Below, piece after piece: positions 29,928 through 38,752 of a DNA stretch of 64,000 nt; positions within the stretch are counted from its first letter, which is position 1, and each line of letters starts with the position of its first letter. The DNA is from Paraburkholderia phytofirmans PsJN. GTDB taxonomy: Bacteria; Pseudomonadota; Gammaproteobacteria; Burkholderiales; Burkholderiaceae. The position numbers and the translations under genes were made by a program. The DNA lies in contig NC_010681.1 of NCBI RefSeq assembly GCF_000020125.1, positions 186,001 to 250,000 on the forward strand, read 5' to 3'. The notes under the pieces are model-generated. The model made no database searches, was not told the DNA's origin, and saw only the letters and a list, made by a program, of their open reading frames with translations.

Positions 29928-30449
29928 ATGGACATCTTTTACTACTGGCAGAAGCTGGAATCGAACCTGAAGAACCGTGAGGTCGGATACTTCGGCTCCA
30001 ACAACTCAAAGCTCACAGACCTCGCTGGACGCTTGCCCAAGCGAATCTGGGTGTTCAAGACGCCGAAGGGCATGAAAGGCTCAATTCAGCTCGTGGGCTC
30101 GCTTTTGGTCTCCGATGAGCCACGCGTTGCCGTCAATACCGACTATCCGAACGTGATTTACTACGACCCGTTCTCGCCCGAATCGGTCATCTACACGGAG
30201 TCAGGTACGGCTGAGCGAATCACGGAAATTTCGGGTCATTTCCAGTACCGATTCCATGCAGCGTTCAGCGCTAATTTTCAAGGTGACTCGGGAATCCAGG
30301 CGTTGGAAACCAACGTCGTGCGTGGCTTGGAGTCGATGGTCGCAGCGTGGCCCAAGGTCCAGCTGCTCGAGCGGGTCAAGGAACCGGAGAAGGTGTACCC
30401 CATCAATCCATTTGCCAACAAGCCCATTAAGGCGCCGAAAGGACAATGA
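29928..30449 (+). CDS. Hypothetical protein coupled to a NUDIX gene
   Basis: 173 residues beginning MDIFYYWQKLESNLKNREVG, with an IWVFKTPKGMKGSIQLVGSL segment, a YYDPFSPESVIYTESGTAE segment and a Pro/Lys-rich tail. The middle is vaguely like PUA/EVE-type small nucleic-acid-binding folds, but I cannot make that assignment firmly. G+C is visibly lower than in the flanking genes. It overlaps the NUDIX gene by ATGA (30446-30449), so the two are translated together. It begins 114 bp after the end of the outer IS21 element, which may have displaced its original promoter. Confidence 0.65.
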   Translation: MDIFYYWQKLESNLKNREVGYFGSNNSKLTDLAGRLPKRIWVFKTPKGMKGSIQLVGSLLVSDEPRVAVNTDYPNVIYYDPFSPESVIYTESGTAERITEISGHFQYRFHAAFSANFQGDSGIQALETNVVRGLESMVAAWPKVQLLERVKEPEKVYPINPFANKPIKAPKGQ

Positions 30450-30855
30450 AGCGACGAGCAACAGTAATTTGTGAGCGCAACGGCAACGTTCTACTGGTCG
30501 CCCGGGAGCGTGGTCGCTGGGCTTTCCCAGGTGGCCGGCAGAAAGCCGGTGAAGACATCGCGTCCACGGCAATCCGGGAACTCGACGAAGAGACTGGGCT
30601 GCAAGTTTCAAATAACCACTACCTCTTCCGTTTCGGGGTCTGCGAACCCGGCACTTCGTCTTCATTGTTAGGCTGACGGACGGCTCGGAACCAATACCGT
30701 CGAACGAAATAGCGCGCTGCCAGTGGGTCAAACTGAAAGACCTTGCGAAGTTGGACACGAGCATTCCGACTAAGGGGATTGCGGAAATCTTCCTTCGTCA
30801 ATCGCGCGGCAGCAAAAAGTCGCTGAGCAAGGCAATACAGACATTGATGACATAA
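30446..30855 (+). pseudogene. NUDIX hydrolase, frameshifted in a G-run
   Basis: The first frame gives an intact Nudix box (FPGGRQKAGEDIASTAIREL then DEETGL) after VICERNGNVLLVARERGRW. The frame fails after LFRFG. A second frame then continues the domain (RTRHFVFIVRLTDGSEPIP, CQWVKLKDLAKL) to a stop at 30853-30855. Adding one G to the GGGG run at 30635-30638 joins them into a continuous protein of about 136 residues. So this is either a sequencing homopolymer error or a very recent inactivation. Function would be hydrolysis of a nucleoside diphosphate-X substrate. Confidence 0.8.
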
Positions 30856-30866
30856 TCAGCACGAGC

Positions 30867-33800
30867 TCAGCAGAAGTTGCGACTGACTGCCGTTAGCCCG
30901 CCGAGCAGGTGAGACAAATCGACGAGCCTCTGCGCAACCAGGTGGCGAACCTCGCCTTCGCATTGCCACGTTCCGTACACGGCGAGGAGCGACGCGCCCA
31001 ACACCTCCTGCCGGAACTTCTCCTGAACCGATGTCCAGATGATGATGTTCACGTTGCCGGTCTCATCCTCAATGGTGAGAAACATCACGCCTTTCGCCGT
31101 TCCCGGCCGTTGCCGCACTGTGACCAACCCGCAGCCACGAGCGAGTCTGCCATTACGATAGGTCATGAGTGTTGCCGCTGGCATCAGGCGCTGTTCTAGC
31201 AGGGCTGGCCGCAGAAGGGAAAGTGGATGCCGGCCGAGCGTGAGGCTCATCGAGTTGTAGTCTGCGACGATGTCTTCGCCTTCCGACGGCGCCCCGAACG
31301 CAGGCGTTTCGTCATCGACGCAAGCATCGGCAAGGATGTCGCTGTCGGGCACAGCGGCGACGGACGCCCAGAGCGCTTCGCGTCGATTGCCAGCGAGCAG
31401 TGACAGCGAGTTTGCTGCTGCCAGAACCTTGAGGTCATTTCGGTCGAGTTGCGCGCGGCGCGCAAGGTCGCTGACGCTGGAGAACTGCCTCACGGCTCTC
31501 GCGGCTTCGATTCGCTCCGCTGCACCGTCCTTCATGCCCTTCAACAGCGACAGGCCAAGGCGTACTGATGGCCTGGATGCCGATGTTTCACGCTCGAGCA
31601 CCGAATCCCAGTTGCTGATGGTGACGTCGGCTGGGAGCACCTTCACGCCATGTCGCTGCGCATCCTGAATCAACTGCGACGCGGAGTAGAAGCCGAGTGG
31701 CATGCTGTTCAGCATCGCCGCGAGGAACGCCTCCGGCTCATGACACTTCAGCCAGCTGCTCGCGTACACAAGCAGCGCGAAGCTCGCCGCGTGGCTTTCC
31801 GGGAAGCCGTATTCGCCAAAACCGTGAATTTGCTGGAAGATGGATTCGGCGAAGTCCTTCGTGTAACCGCGCTCGGTCATACCGTTGACGATGCGGTCGT
31901 AGTATTTGTCGAGACCACCCTTACGTTTCCAGGCGGCCATCGCGCGGCGCAACTGGTCCGCTTCGCCCGGCGTAAAACCGGCAGCCAGGATGGCCACCTG
32001 CATCACCTGCTCCTGGAAGATGGGCACGCCAAGCGTTCGCCCGAGAGCGACCTCCAATGCGTCGCTCGGATACGTCACCGGCTCCAGTCCTTGGCGCCGG
32101 CGCAGGTAAGGATGCACTGCGCCGCCCTGAATCGGGCCCGGCCTCACGATGGCCACCTCGATAACGAGGTCGTAGAACTCTCGGGGCTTCATCCGCGGCA
32201 GCATGCTCATCTGCGCACGCGACTCAATCTGGAACACGCCCACGGTGTCCGCCCGCGAAATCATCTCGTAGGTCGCCGCGTCCTCGGGAGGTATGTCCTG
32301 CATCTCGAAACGCTCACCGCACTGCTCTGACACGATGTCGAGCGTGCGACGGATGGCCGACAGCATGCCAAGTGCGAGCACATCGATTTTCAACAGGCCG
32401 AGCGCTTCCAGGTCGTCCTTGTCCCACTGAATGGCGGAGCGGTCTGCCATCGTCGCGTTCTCGACGGGGACCAGCCGCGTGAGCTTGCCGCGGCTGATGA
32501 CGAAGCCACCGGAGTGCTGCGACAGGTGGCGTGGAAAGTTGAGAATCTGAGCAGCAAGCTTCGCCCAGAGACCGATGAGCGGATTCTCCGGGTCCAGTCC
32601 GGATTCAGCGAAGCGTTGAAGCAGGTCGGCCGAATGGTCGAACCACTGATGCGATTTCGCCACCTTGTCCACAATTTGCGGGTCGACGCCGAGCGCCTTG
32701 CCGCTTTCGCGCAGCGCGCCGCGTGGCCGGTATGTGGATACCGCTGCAGCAATCGCCGCACGGTCGCGCCCGTACTTCCGGTAGATGTATTGGATGACCT
32801 CTTCGCGACGTTGATGCTCGAAGTCCACGTCGATGTCGGGTGGCTCGCCACGTTCCTTGCTGATAAAGCGCTCGAACAGCATGTTCCCGCGTGATGGGTC
32901 GACCTCCGTCACGCCGAGGCAGTAACAGACCGCACTATTCGCCGCCGACCCGCGCCCCTGACACAGGATGTGCTGACTGCGGGCAAAGCGCACGATGTCG
33001 TAGACCGTGAGGAAATAGGCCTCATATTCCAGTTCGCGGATGAGCTGTAGCTCGTGCTCAATCTGCTCCTGGACGTTGTGCGGAATGCCGTTGGGATAGC
33101 GCCGGTGCGCACCGATGTATGTCTCCTGCCGTAAATACGCTTCGTGCGTAAAACCCTCTGGCACGAGCTCGTCGGGATATTCGTAGCGAAGCTCGTCGAG
33201 TGAGAAGTTACACCGTTCAAGAATGTTGAGCGTCTCGTACAGTGCACGCGTCGGATACAGGTTCCCCAGCCGAAACCGAGAACGCAGATGGCCCTCGGCG
33301 TTTGGCGCGAGGTCGTATCCGCATTCGGCGACGGTCTTACGCAACCGGATTGCCGTCATCGTGTCCTGCAGCGGCTTACGCGAGCGGACATGCATGACGA
33401 CGTTGCCCGTCGCCACGACCGGTACGCGATACTGGTCCGCCACATGCTCGACGATGCCCCGATGGATGTCGTCCATCGCGTGCTGGTGCAGCGTCAGTCC
33501 GACCCATGCACGTCCCGCGAACACGTCGTTCATCCATTCGAGCTGGACGGCCAGCGCATCTTCGGTCGCCGGGAAATCGGGCACCAGAATGGCGAGGCAG
33601 TCCGGCATTCCCCGCAGATGCGTGTAGCCTTTCTCTGGCTTCGAGATGTCGTGCGGCGTGAGCAGGTATTCGCCTTTCGCTGCACGCATGCGTCCGAGCG
33701 TGATGAATTCGGAAAGGTTGCCGTAGCCCTCGCGATTTTGCGCCAGCAAGATGAGACCGAAGGCCGGCGACCGGTCTGCATTCACGAGCTGAAAGTACGA

Positions 33801-34016
33801 GCCGATGACCAGGGGGAGCTTTTCTTTCTTCGCTTCGACATGGGCGCGTACGACGCCGGCGAGCGAACACTCGTCGGTTATTGCGAGGCCTGAATAACCG
33901 AGCTGGGATGCACGCAGCACCAGCTCTTCTCCGTGCGAGGCGCCGCGGAGGAACGAGAAGTTGGTGAAGGCGAAAAGCTCCGCGTACTCTGGAAGCATCG
34001 ACGATGGGAAGTCCAC
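30867..34016 (-). CDS. dnaE2: Error-prone DNA polymerase DnaE2 (ImuC)
   Basis: 1049 residues. The PHP domain is at the N-terminus (YAELFAFTNFSFLRGASHGE, LAITDECSLAGVV). The family-C polymerase core carries GRGSAANSAVCYCLGVTEVD and EPPDIDVDFEHQRREEV, which includes the catalytic Asp pair, and the C-terminal OB fold region includes VMFLTIEDETGNVNIIIW. It is the DnaE2 rather than the DnaE1 type by length and linkage to imuA-imuB. It makes mutagenic translesion synthesis during the SOS response. GTG 34016 lies 12 bp after imuB; ATG 33998 is an alternative start. Confidence 0.95.
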   Translation of the reverse strand: MDFPSSMLPEYAELFAFTNFSFLRGASHGEELVLRASQLGYSGLAITDECSLAGVVRAHVEAKKEKLPLVIGSYFQLVNADRSPAFGLILLAQNREGYGNLSEFITLGRMRAAKGEYLLTPHDISKPEKGYTHLRGMPDCLAILVPDFPATEDALAVQLEWMNDVFAGRAWVGLTLHQHAMDDIHRGIVEHVADQYRVPVVATGNVVMHVRSRKPLQDTMTAIRLRKTVAECGYDLAPNAEGHLRSRFRLGNLYPTRALYETLNILERCNFSLDELRYEYPDELVPEGFTHEAYLRQETYIGAHRRYPNGIPHNVQEQIEHELQLIRELEYEAYFLTVYDIVRFARSQHILCQGRGSAANSAVCYCLGVTEVDPSRGNMLFERFISKERGEPPDIDVDFEHQRREEVIQYIYRKYGRDRAAIAAAVSTYRPRGALRESGKALGVDPQIVDKVAKSHQWFDHSADLLQRFAESGLDPENPLIGLWAKLAAQILNFPRHLSQHSGGFVISRGKLTRLVPVENATMADRSAIQWDKDDLEALGLLKIDVLALGMLSAIRRTLDIVSEQCGERFEMQDIPPEDAATYEMISRADTVGVFQIESRAQMSMLPRMKPREFYDLVIEVAIVRPGPIQGGAVHPYLRRRQGLEPVTYPSDALEVALGRTLGVPIFQEQVMQVAILAAGFTPGEADQLRRAMAAWKRKGGLDKYYDRIVNGMTERGYTKDFAESIFQQIHGFGEYGFPESHAASFALLVYASSWLKCHEPEAFLAAMLNSMPLGFYSASQLIQDAQRHGVKVLPADVTISNWDSVLERETSASRPSVRLGLSLLKGMKDGAAERIEAARAVRQFSSVSDLARRAQLDRNDLKVLAAANSLSLLAGNRREALWASVAAVPDSDILADACVDDETPAFGAPSEGEDIVADYNSMSLTLGRHPLSLLRPALLEQRLMPAATLMTYRNGRLARGCGLVTVRQRPGTAKGVMFLTIEDETGNVNIIIWTSVQEKFRQEVLGASLLAVYGTWQCEGEVRHLVAQRLVDLSHLLGGLTAVSRNFC

Positions 34017-34028
34017 GATTGCACCGTC

Positions 34029-35492
34029 TTATCCGAAGAGGCCGTGCAGATACCAGCGCACTTCTTCCGTCTTCACGACGGGCCGTTCGCGATAAATCCA
34101 GTAGCAGCTTTTATCGGCGGCCTCTGCAACGTAGTAGTCGCGCGTCACCGCTTCGCTGTCGTGCCATCCTGCCTCGATGCGCTCCCCAGTCGACACGAGC
34201 CTGAGCGGCGAGCCGTAGAACGGTCGATGGTTCTTCATCATGAGCTTGATGGGTTTCTCGAGCAGCCAGGTCGGTCGTGGCAGACCTGGAGGCGGTGCCT
34301 GCACCTTCGCATCGTTCTGGATGGGCACCCAGCGGTTCGCCATCTCCGGCCTGTGGTCGGATGTCGGCGCCGCGCGCTCGACGTTCTCCGTGCCAAGCCG
34401 CGCAACCAGCAGCTCGATAAGGCGATTGTGGTCTTCAGCTGAACCGCCCGGGTCGAGAAAGAGCGAATCGCTCGGTGGCTCGGCGGGCTGCACGCTGGAC
34501 GCGGTCAGCCGGACCGCCAGGACGGCGGCTGGCAGTTCGGTGCGACCGAGGCGTTCCTTCAGCAAACGAACGAGGTGCTCCTCGTGCCATGTCGGTTCCG
34601 CAAGCGCTATCTCGAGAGTGGTTGGCTCGATGGCTTCGCGGCCGCGCTCATGCTCGAGCGACACCGTGGCATGGGTCAGCGCGAACTGCTGCGCGCTCAA
34701 CCAGCCGCACAACTGGACTATGAGGCGTTTCGCCGAAAACAGGATGGCGTCGGCATGCTCGACCCGGTCAGGAAGCTCGGTGCGCGCGCTGAAAGTCGGC
34801 GGCATCTCGAGCCATTGGTACAGTTCGGGCGAGAGGCCGTAGGCGCGGTCGAGCGCATCGAGCAGCCCGACGCCACAGCGTTTCTTCAGGCCGGCCCGCG
34901 GCAGGCGACGGATGTCGGCCAGCACCCGGCAGCCTAGGCCTTGAAACCAGTCGGCAAACCCGCGCAGCTCCTGCACGACCGTGAACGGCAGTGCGTTGAG
35001 GTTCCGCTCGAGCGATGGCATCTTGAGCACGCGGCACCAGCCGCGTTTTGCAAGCAGCCATGCTCCCTGGCCAGTCGGCGCCACGCTCATGCGAATCGTC
35101 ACGCCGATAGACATCACGACCTCGCGCATCAACGCGCAGACTTGGCGGATACCACCGAAGAGACGCAGGCTGGCCGTCACGTCCATCACGATGGTTTCCT
35201 CATCGCAGAGCGCGACTTGCGGCGAGAAGCGCAGCAGACCGAAGGCGACCTCGCGCTGCATATCTCGCTCGCGCTCGATGCTCCGGTCGTACATCAGCGC
35301 GTCCGGCGATAGCGTAGTCACGCCGCCGCGTTTCATCCCCGGAAGCACACCAGCCTCGCGCGCCATCGAATCTGCCACCACCACCTTGTCGCGCTCGAGC
35401 ACGACGCACCCGTGCTCAGTGCGAGGTGACCACCTCGGACGGAACACCTCCAGCGAAAGCCGGGGCAGGAAGATGGCGACGAACACGGCCAT
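34029..35492 (-). CDS. imuB: Y-family polymerase-like protein ImuB
   Basis: 487 residues starting MAVFVAIFLPRLSLEVFRPR. It has the Y-family fold (ADSMAREAGVLPGMKRGGV, RIAIRMSVAPT-type palm segment, LRLPRAGLKKRCG HhH region) but the catalytic acidic residues of active Y-family polymerases are not in their places. This is known for ImuB, which acts as the adaptor linking ImuA, DnaE2 and the beta clamp. The start at 35492 overlaps the 3' end of imuA by 77 bp; the longer upstream frame is not ImuB-like. Confidence 0.92.
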   Translation of the reverse strand: MAVFVAIFLPRLSLEVFRPRWSPRTEHGCVVLERDKVVVADSMAREAGVLPGMKRGGVTTLSPDALMYDRSIERERDMQREVAFGLLRFSPQVALCDEETIVMDVTASLRLFGGIRQVCALMREVVMSIGVTIRMSVAPTGQGAWLLAKRGWCRVLKMPSLERNLNALPFTVVQELRGFADWFQGLGCRVLADIRRLPRAGLKKRCGVGLLDALDRAYGLSPELYQWLEMPPTFSARTELPDRVEHADAILFSAKRLIVQLCGWLSAQQFALTHATVSLEHERGREAIEPTTLEIALAEPTWHEEHLVRLLKERLGRTELPAAVLAVRLTASSVQPAEPPSDSLFLDPGGSAEDHNRLIELLVARLGTENVERAAPTSDHRPEMANRWVPIQNDAKVQAPPPGLPRPTWLLEKPIKLMMKNHRPFYGSPLRLVSTGERIEAGWHDSEAVTRDYYVAEAADKSCYWIYRERPVVKTEEVRWYLHGLFG

Positions 35493-36198
35493 AGGGGCTG
35501 AGAAGAATCGGAGACGGTTGCAGAGTGATGGACAGCGTTTCGCTTCGTATTGGGCCCCGTCGCTTGACGACATCGACGACGAGGCCACCGTCAGCGGGTC
35601 GCACTCCCAGCCGCAACGTGGCTGGCGAAGAATCCTGCGCGCTGGCGAGCGGCCGAATGAGCACAAGCAGCGTTTCCGACGTTTGCGCTGCCAGGTGTAA
35701 TCGCCGCAGCGCCTCGGTTCGGATGTGCTGTTGCCACAAAATGAGCGCGCCGCAGCTCCCCGCCTGAAGCACGCGTTCTGCACACCAGAGCGCATCCGCC
35801 GTTTTTGGTGCTCGCAGCCTCATCAGTCGTTCGACCGGCACCCCGAGATACGCGAACGCCAGCGAATTAGGGACATGCGGCGGCTGCAAGAGCGCAATTG
35901 GACGTGCGCTGAGTTCGGCGAGCGCCGGCTTCAGGAGTCGCATCTCGCCAATCCCTGGTTGCTGGACCAGCAGCTCCACCAATGCACCCAGTGGCCAGCC
36001 GCCGCCGGGTAGCTCGGCCGACAAGGCCGCGTAGCCGGTGTCGACCGTCCTGCCGTGAACGCGCGCGAGCTGAGCCCCGCGCCAAAGCGTTATTCCCCCC
36101 GACTCCGAATACATATTTCTGTCGAGCGCAGCATCGAGGGAGCGCGCCCGTTCCTCGGGCGTGCGTAACTGCTGTGCGGCTAAGACAGGCCGACCCAC
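35416..36198 (-). CDS. imuA: SOS translesion-synthesis protein ImuA
   Basis: 260 residues. It has the RecA/SulA-like ImuA core: LWRGAQLARVHGRTVDTGYA, LSAELPGGGWPLGALVELLV, and a LLQPPHVPNSLAFAYLGV segment. It begins with GTG 36198, 18 bp downstream of a perfect LexA box, and is the first gene of the imuA-imuB-dnaE2 cassette. ImuA is thought to recruit or modulate RecA and ImuB for damage-induced mutagenesis. Confidence 0.92.
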   Translation of the reverse strand: MGRPVLAAQQLRTPEERARSLDAALDRNMYSESGGITLWRGAQLARVHGRTVDTGYAALSAELPGGGWPLGALVELLVQQPGIGEMRLLKPALAELSARPIALLQPPHVPNSLAFAYLGVPVERLMRLRAPKTADALWCAERVLQAGSCGALILWQQHIRTEALRRLHLAAQTSETLLVLIRPLASAQDSSPATLRLGVRPADGGLVVDVVKRRGPIRSETLSITLQPSPILLSPYGRVRRHLPAPAFAGGVPSEVVTSH

Positions 36199-36216
36199 GA
36201 TCTGGCTCCAGGAGTA

Positions 36217-36232
36217 CTGTATAAATATACAG
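36217..36232 (-). promoter_or_regulatory. LexA box of the imuA-imuB-dnaE2 operon
   Basis: CTGTATAAATATACAG is a perfect match to the CTGT-N8-ACAG LexA consensus with an A+T-rich centre, located 19 bp before the imuA GTG. It should place the mutagenesis cassette under SOS control. It lies between the divergent imuA and arsR genes. Confidence 0.93.
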
Positions 36233-36344
36233 GTATTCTAGCCCAAGATTTCGAGTTTGAGGGTTGGAGGGCGGGTTCAACTTTCTTCCCTCCACTCGCT
36301 ATCTACCGTCCCTAATTGACCATCAAACACCGTGGCCGCATCGT

Positions 36345-36360
36345 TTCAAGATTACTTGAA
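36345..36360 (+). promoter_or_regulatory. Candidate ArsR operator
   Basis: TTCAAG-ATTA-CTTGAA is a perfect inverted repeat with a four-base spacer, 30 bp before the arsR ATG. It is followed by a further TTTGAATCG half-site-like sequence. This is the usual arrangement for an ArsR/SmtB repressor binding its own promoter. No experimental link. Confidence 0.6.
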
Positions 36361-36390
36361 TCTTTGAATCGACAGGTCTATGATGCCGCC

Positions 36391-36723
36391 ATGGACTCGA
36401 ACCTCGTTGTACGCGCGCTCGGCGCGCTCGCTCATGAATCGCGCCTGGCGATCTTCCGCGCACTGGTTGTCGCGGGCCCCGAAGGCATGCCGGCTGGTGA
36501 GATTGCTCAGCAGCTTGGCCTCTCGCCGTCTGGCTTGTCGTTCCACCTTAAAGACCTGTCGCATGCGGGCCTCGTCAACAGCGAGCAGAAGGGACGGTTC
36601 ATCTTCTATTCAGCCAACTTCGATGCGATGAACGCACTGCTCGGGTTTCTGACCGAGAACTGCTGTGCGGGCGCTGACTGTTCCGTTCAAGCTGTGTCGC
36701 AGTGCCAAGGAGCTAAATCATGA
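36391..36723 (+). CDS. arsR: ArsR-family arsenite-responsive repressor
   Basis: 110 residues. Winged helix-turn-helix: ALGALAHESRLAIFRALVVA, GEIAQQLGLSPSGLSFHLKD and LVNSEQKGRFIFYS. Near the C-terminus ENCCAGADC supplies a cysteine cluster suited to As(III) binding, as in the type of ArsR where the metalloid site is outside the alpha-3 helix. ATG 36391 is used; the longer upstream frame crosses the operator. ATGA overlap with arsI (36720-36723) shows operon coupling. Confidence 0.92.
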   Translation: MDSNLVVRALGALAHESRLAIFRALVVAGPEGMPAGEIAQQLGLSPSGLSFHLKDLSHAGLVNSEQKGRFIFYSANFDAMNALLGFLTENCCAGADCSVQAVSQCQGAKS

Positions 36724-37177
36724 AACGCATGCACATCCACGTTGCTGTCGAAGATATTGATGCGAGCACCCGGTTCTACGTTGCCATGTTTGGAGGCGCG
36801 AAACCGACGGTATCGAAGTCGCACTACCGCAAATGGGAGTTGAGCGATCCGAAGGTCAACTTCGCTATTTCGCAGCGTGGCGTAAAGCCCGGCATTGATC
36901 ACCTTGCATTCAGGTCGAATCGGACGAGGAACTTGCCGAGATGCGAGCGCGTTTCGCGAGCGCTGAATTGCCTGTCACGAATCAGACGGCGACGACCTGC
37001 TGTTATGCAAAGTCGGATAAGACCTGGACCGTGGACCCACAGGGCGTCGCATGGGAGACGTTTCAAACGCTTGAGCACGCCCCTGTTTATGGAGAGTCGC
37101 GCGATCGTTCGCGCGAAGCCCGCGTTTCTTCAAATGCCTGCTGCGCCGGCGCAGATCTCAATCGGAGCAAGACGTGA
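36720..37177 (+). pseudogene. arsI: ArsI/CadI-type VOC dioxygenase (C-As lyase-like), frameshifted
   Basis: The first frame gives KRMHIHVAVEDIDASTRFYV, MFGGAKPTV and PGIDHLAF. The second frame continues from 36910 with VESDEELAEMRARFASAELP, TCCYAKSDKTWTVDPQGVAW and ETFQTL. These are consecutive parts of one ArsI-like VOC protein, with the metal-site residues and the Cys pair of the TCCYAKSDK loop present. One base, most simply a G in CCTTG-CATTC near 36906, is missing. Repaired, it would be about 150 residues and would cleave the C-As bond of methyl- or aryl-As(III). As written it is truncated. Confidence 0.85.
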
Positions 37178-37695
37178 ACGACAAGACCTACAACATTCTG
37201 GTCCTTTGCACGGGCAACAGTGCCCGAAGCATCATGGCCGAGGCGCTTTTTAACACGCTAGGCAAGGGTCGATTCCACGCGTTCAGCGCAGGCAGTCACC
37301 CGTCAGGCGCGGTCAATCCGTTTGCGATCGAGCGCTGCGAGTCGCTGGACTACGACACGGCCGGGCTGCGCAGTAAGAGCTGGGATGAGTTCGGTGCACC
37401 CGACGCGCCGCAAATGGACTTCGTGATCACCGTGTGCGACCAGGCGGCTGGCGAGGTGTGCCCGATATGGCCCGGTAAGCCGATCACCGCGCACTGGGGT
37501 TTTGAAGACCCTGCCGCATTCGTGGGCAGCGACGAAGAGAAGCGCGCGGTCTTCACCAAGGTCTATCGGCAGATTCTGACGCGGGTGAGCCAGTTTGTGA
37601 ACCTGCCGTTGCACGTACTCGATCGCAATGCCGCCCAGAATGAAGTGCGCGCGATTGGCGAACGTCCCGCCGAGGAATCCAATGGGCAGCACTGA
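37174..37695 (+). CDS. arsC: Arsenate reductase, low-molecular-weight phosphatase type
   Basis: 173 residues. The P-loop VLCTGNSARSIMAEAL has the CX5R motif, followed by HAFSAGSHPSGAVNP, DFVITVCDQAAGEVCPIW and HWGFEDPAA, as in LMW-PTP-related ArsC enzymes that reduce As(V) to As(III) with thiol help. The GTG start (37174) overlaps the stop of the arsI frame by four bases. The 3' end overlaps acr3 by 14 bp. Confidence 0.93.
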   Translation: MNDKTYNILVLCTGNSARSIMAEALFNTLGKGRFHAFSAGSHPSGAVNPFAIERCESLDYDTAGLRSKSWDEFGAPDAPQMDFVITVCDQAAGEVCPIWPGKPITAHWGFEDPAAFVGSDEEKRAVFTKVYRQILTRVSQFVNLPLHVLDRNAAQNEVRAIGERPAEESNGQH

Positions 37696-38743
37696 TTCGG
37701 TCGCTCGCGCGAGCCGTCCGGTCATTGGCTTCTTCGAGCGATACCTGACGGTGTGGGTTGCGCTGTGCATCGTCGCGGGCATCGCGCTGGGCCAGTGGTT
37801 GCCGTCCCTTTTTCAGGCGATCGGTCGCATGGAATTGGCGCAGGTCAATCTGCCGGTGGGCGTGCTGATCTGGGTGATGATCATTCCGATGCTCATCAAG
37901 ATCGACTTCGGCGCGATGGCGCAGGTCAAGGGCCACTGGCGCGGGATCGGCGTTACGCTGTTCGTGAACTGGCTCGTCAAACCTTTCTCCATGGCGCTAC
38001 TGGGCTGGATATTCGTGCGCCACGTCTTCGCCGCCTGGTTGCCCGCAGCGCAACTCGACAGCTACATTGCCGGCCTCATTCTGCTGGCTGCCGCCCCCTG
38101 CACGGCGATGGTGTTCGTCTGGTCGCAGCTTTGCAAGGGCGATCCCTATTTCACCTTGTCGCAGGTGGCGCTGAACGACGCGATCATGATTGTCGCATTC
38201 GCGCCGATCGTGGCACTGTTGCTTGGCCTGTCCGCCATCACCGTTCCCTGGAATACGCTGATCGCGTCGGTGGGTCTCTACATCATCATTCCAGTCGTCA
38301 TCGCGCAGTTATTGCGTCGCGTGCTGCTCGCGAAGGGTGAGACCCACTTCAATCGCACGGTGTCCCGCCTCGGGCCTTATTCGATTTGCGCGCTGCTCGC
38401 CACGCTGTTGCTGCTGTTCGCGTTTCAGGGGCAAGCAATCGTCCGGGAGCCGCTGGTCATTGCGATGCTCGCAGTCCCTATTCTCATTCAGGTGTTTCTG
38501 AACTCCGGGTTGGCCTATCTGCTGAACCGCAAGCTCGGGGTCGCGCACTGCGTGGCGGGTCCGTCCAGTCTGATCGGCGCGAGCAACTTCTTCGAACTGG
38601 CCGTTGCTACCGCCATCAGCTTTTTCGGGTTCCAGTCTGGCGCGGCGCTGGCGACAGTCGTTGGCGTACTGATCGAAGTGCCAGTCATGCTGCTGGTGGT
38701 TGGCGTCGTGAATCGCTCGCAGCGCTGGTACGAGACGGCCTGA
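37682..38743 (+). CDS. acr3: ACR3-family arsenite efflux permease
   Basis: 353 residues with ten predicted membrane segments. Family motifs: NLPVGVLIWVMIIPMLIKID, FVNWLVKPFSMALLGW and AAAPCTAMVFVWS containing the conserved Cys of ACR3, plus SSLIGASNFFELAVATAI. It exports As(III) across the inner membrane. ATG 37682 was selected because it begins the family-like N-terminus and is inside the end of arsC (coupled). Confidence 0.94.
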   Translation: MGSTDSVARASRPVIGFFERYLTVWVALCIVAGIALGQWLPSLFQAIGRMELAQVNLPVGVLIWVMIIPMLIKIDFGAMAQVKGHWRGIGVTLFVNWLVKPFSMALLGWIFVRHVFAAWLPAAQLDSYIAGLILLAAAPCTAMVFVWSQLCKGDPYFTLSQVALNDAIMIVAFAPIVALLLGLSAITVPWNTLIASVGLYIIIPVVIAQLLRRVLLAKGETHFNRTVSRLGPYSICALLATLLLLFAFQGQAIVREPLVIAMLAVPILIQVFLNSGLAYLLNRKLGVAHCVAGPSSLIGASNFFELAVATAISFFGFQSGAALATVVGVLIEVPVMLLVVGVVNRSQRWYETA

Positions 38744-38752
38744 GGAGCGAGT

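Noticed and set aside
35492..35795. Longer imuB start
   Set aside because: The extra N-terminus is read from within imuA in another frame and lacks ImuB similarity; the family starts at MAVFVAIFLPRL.
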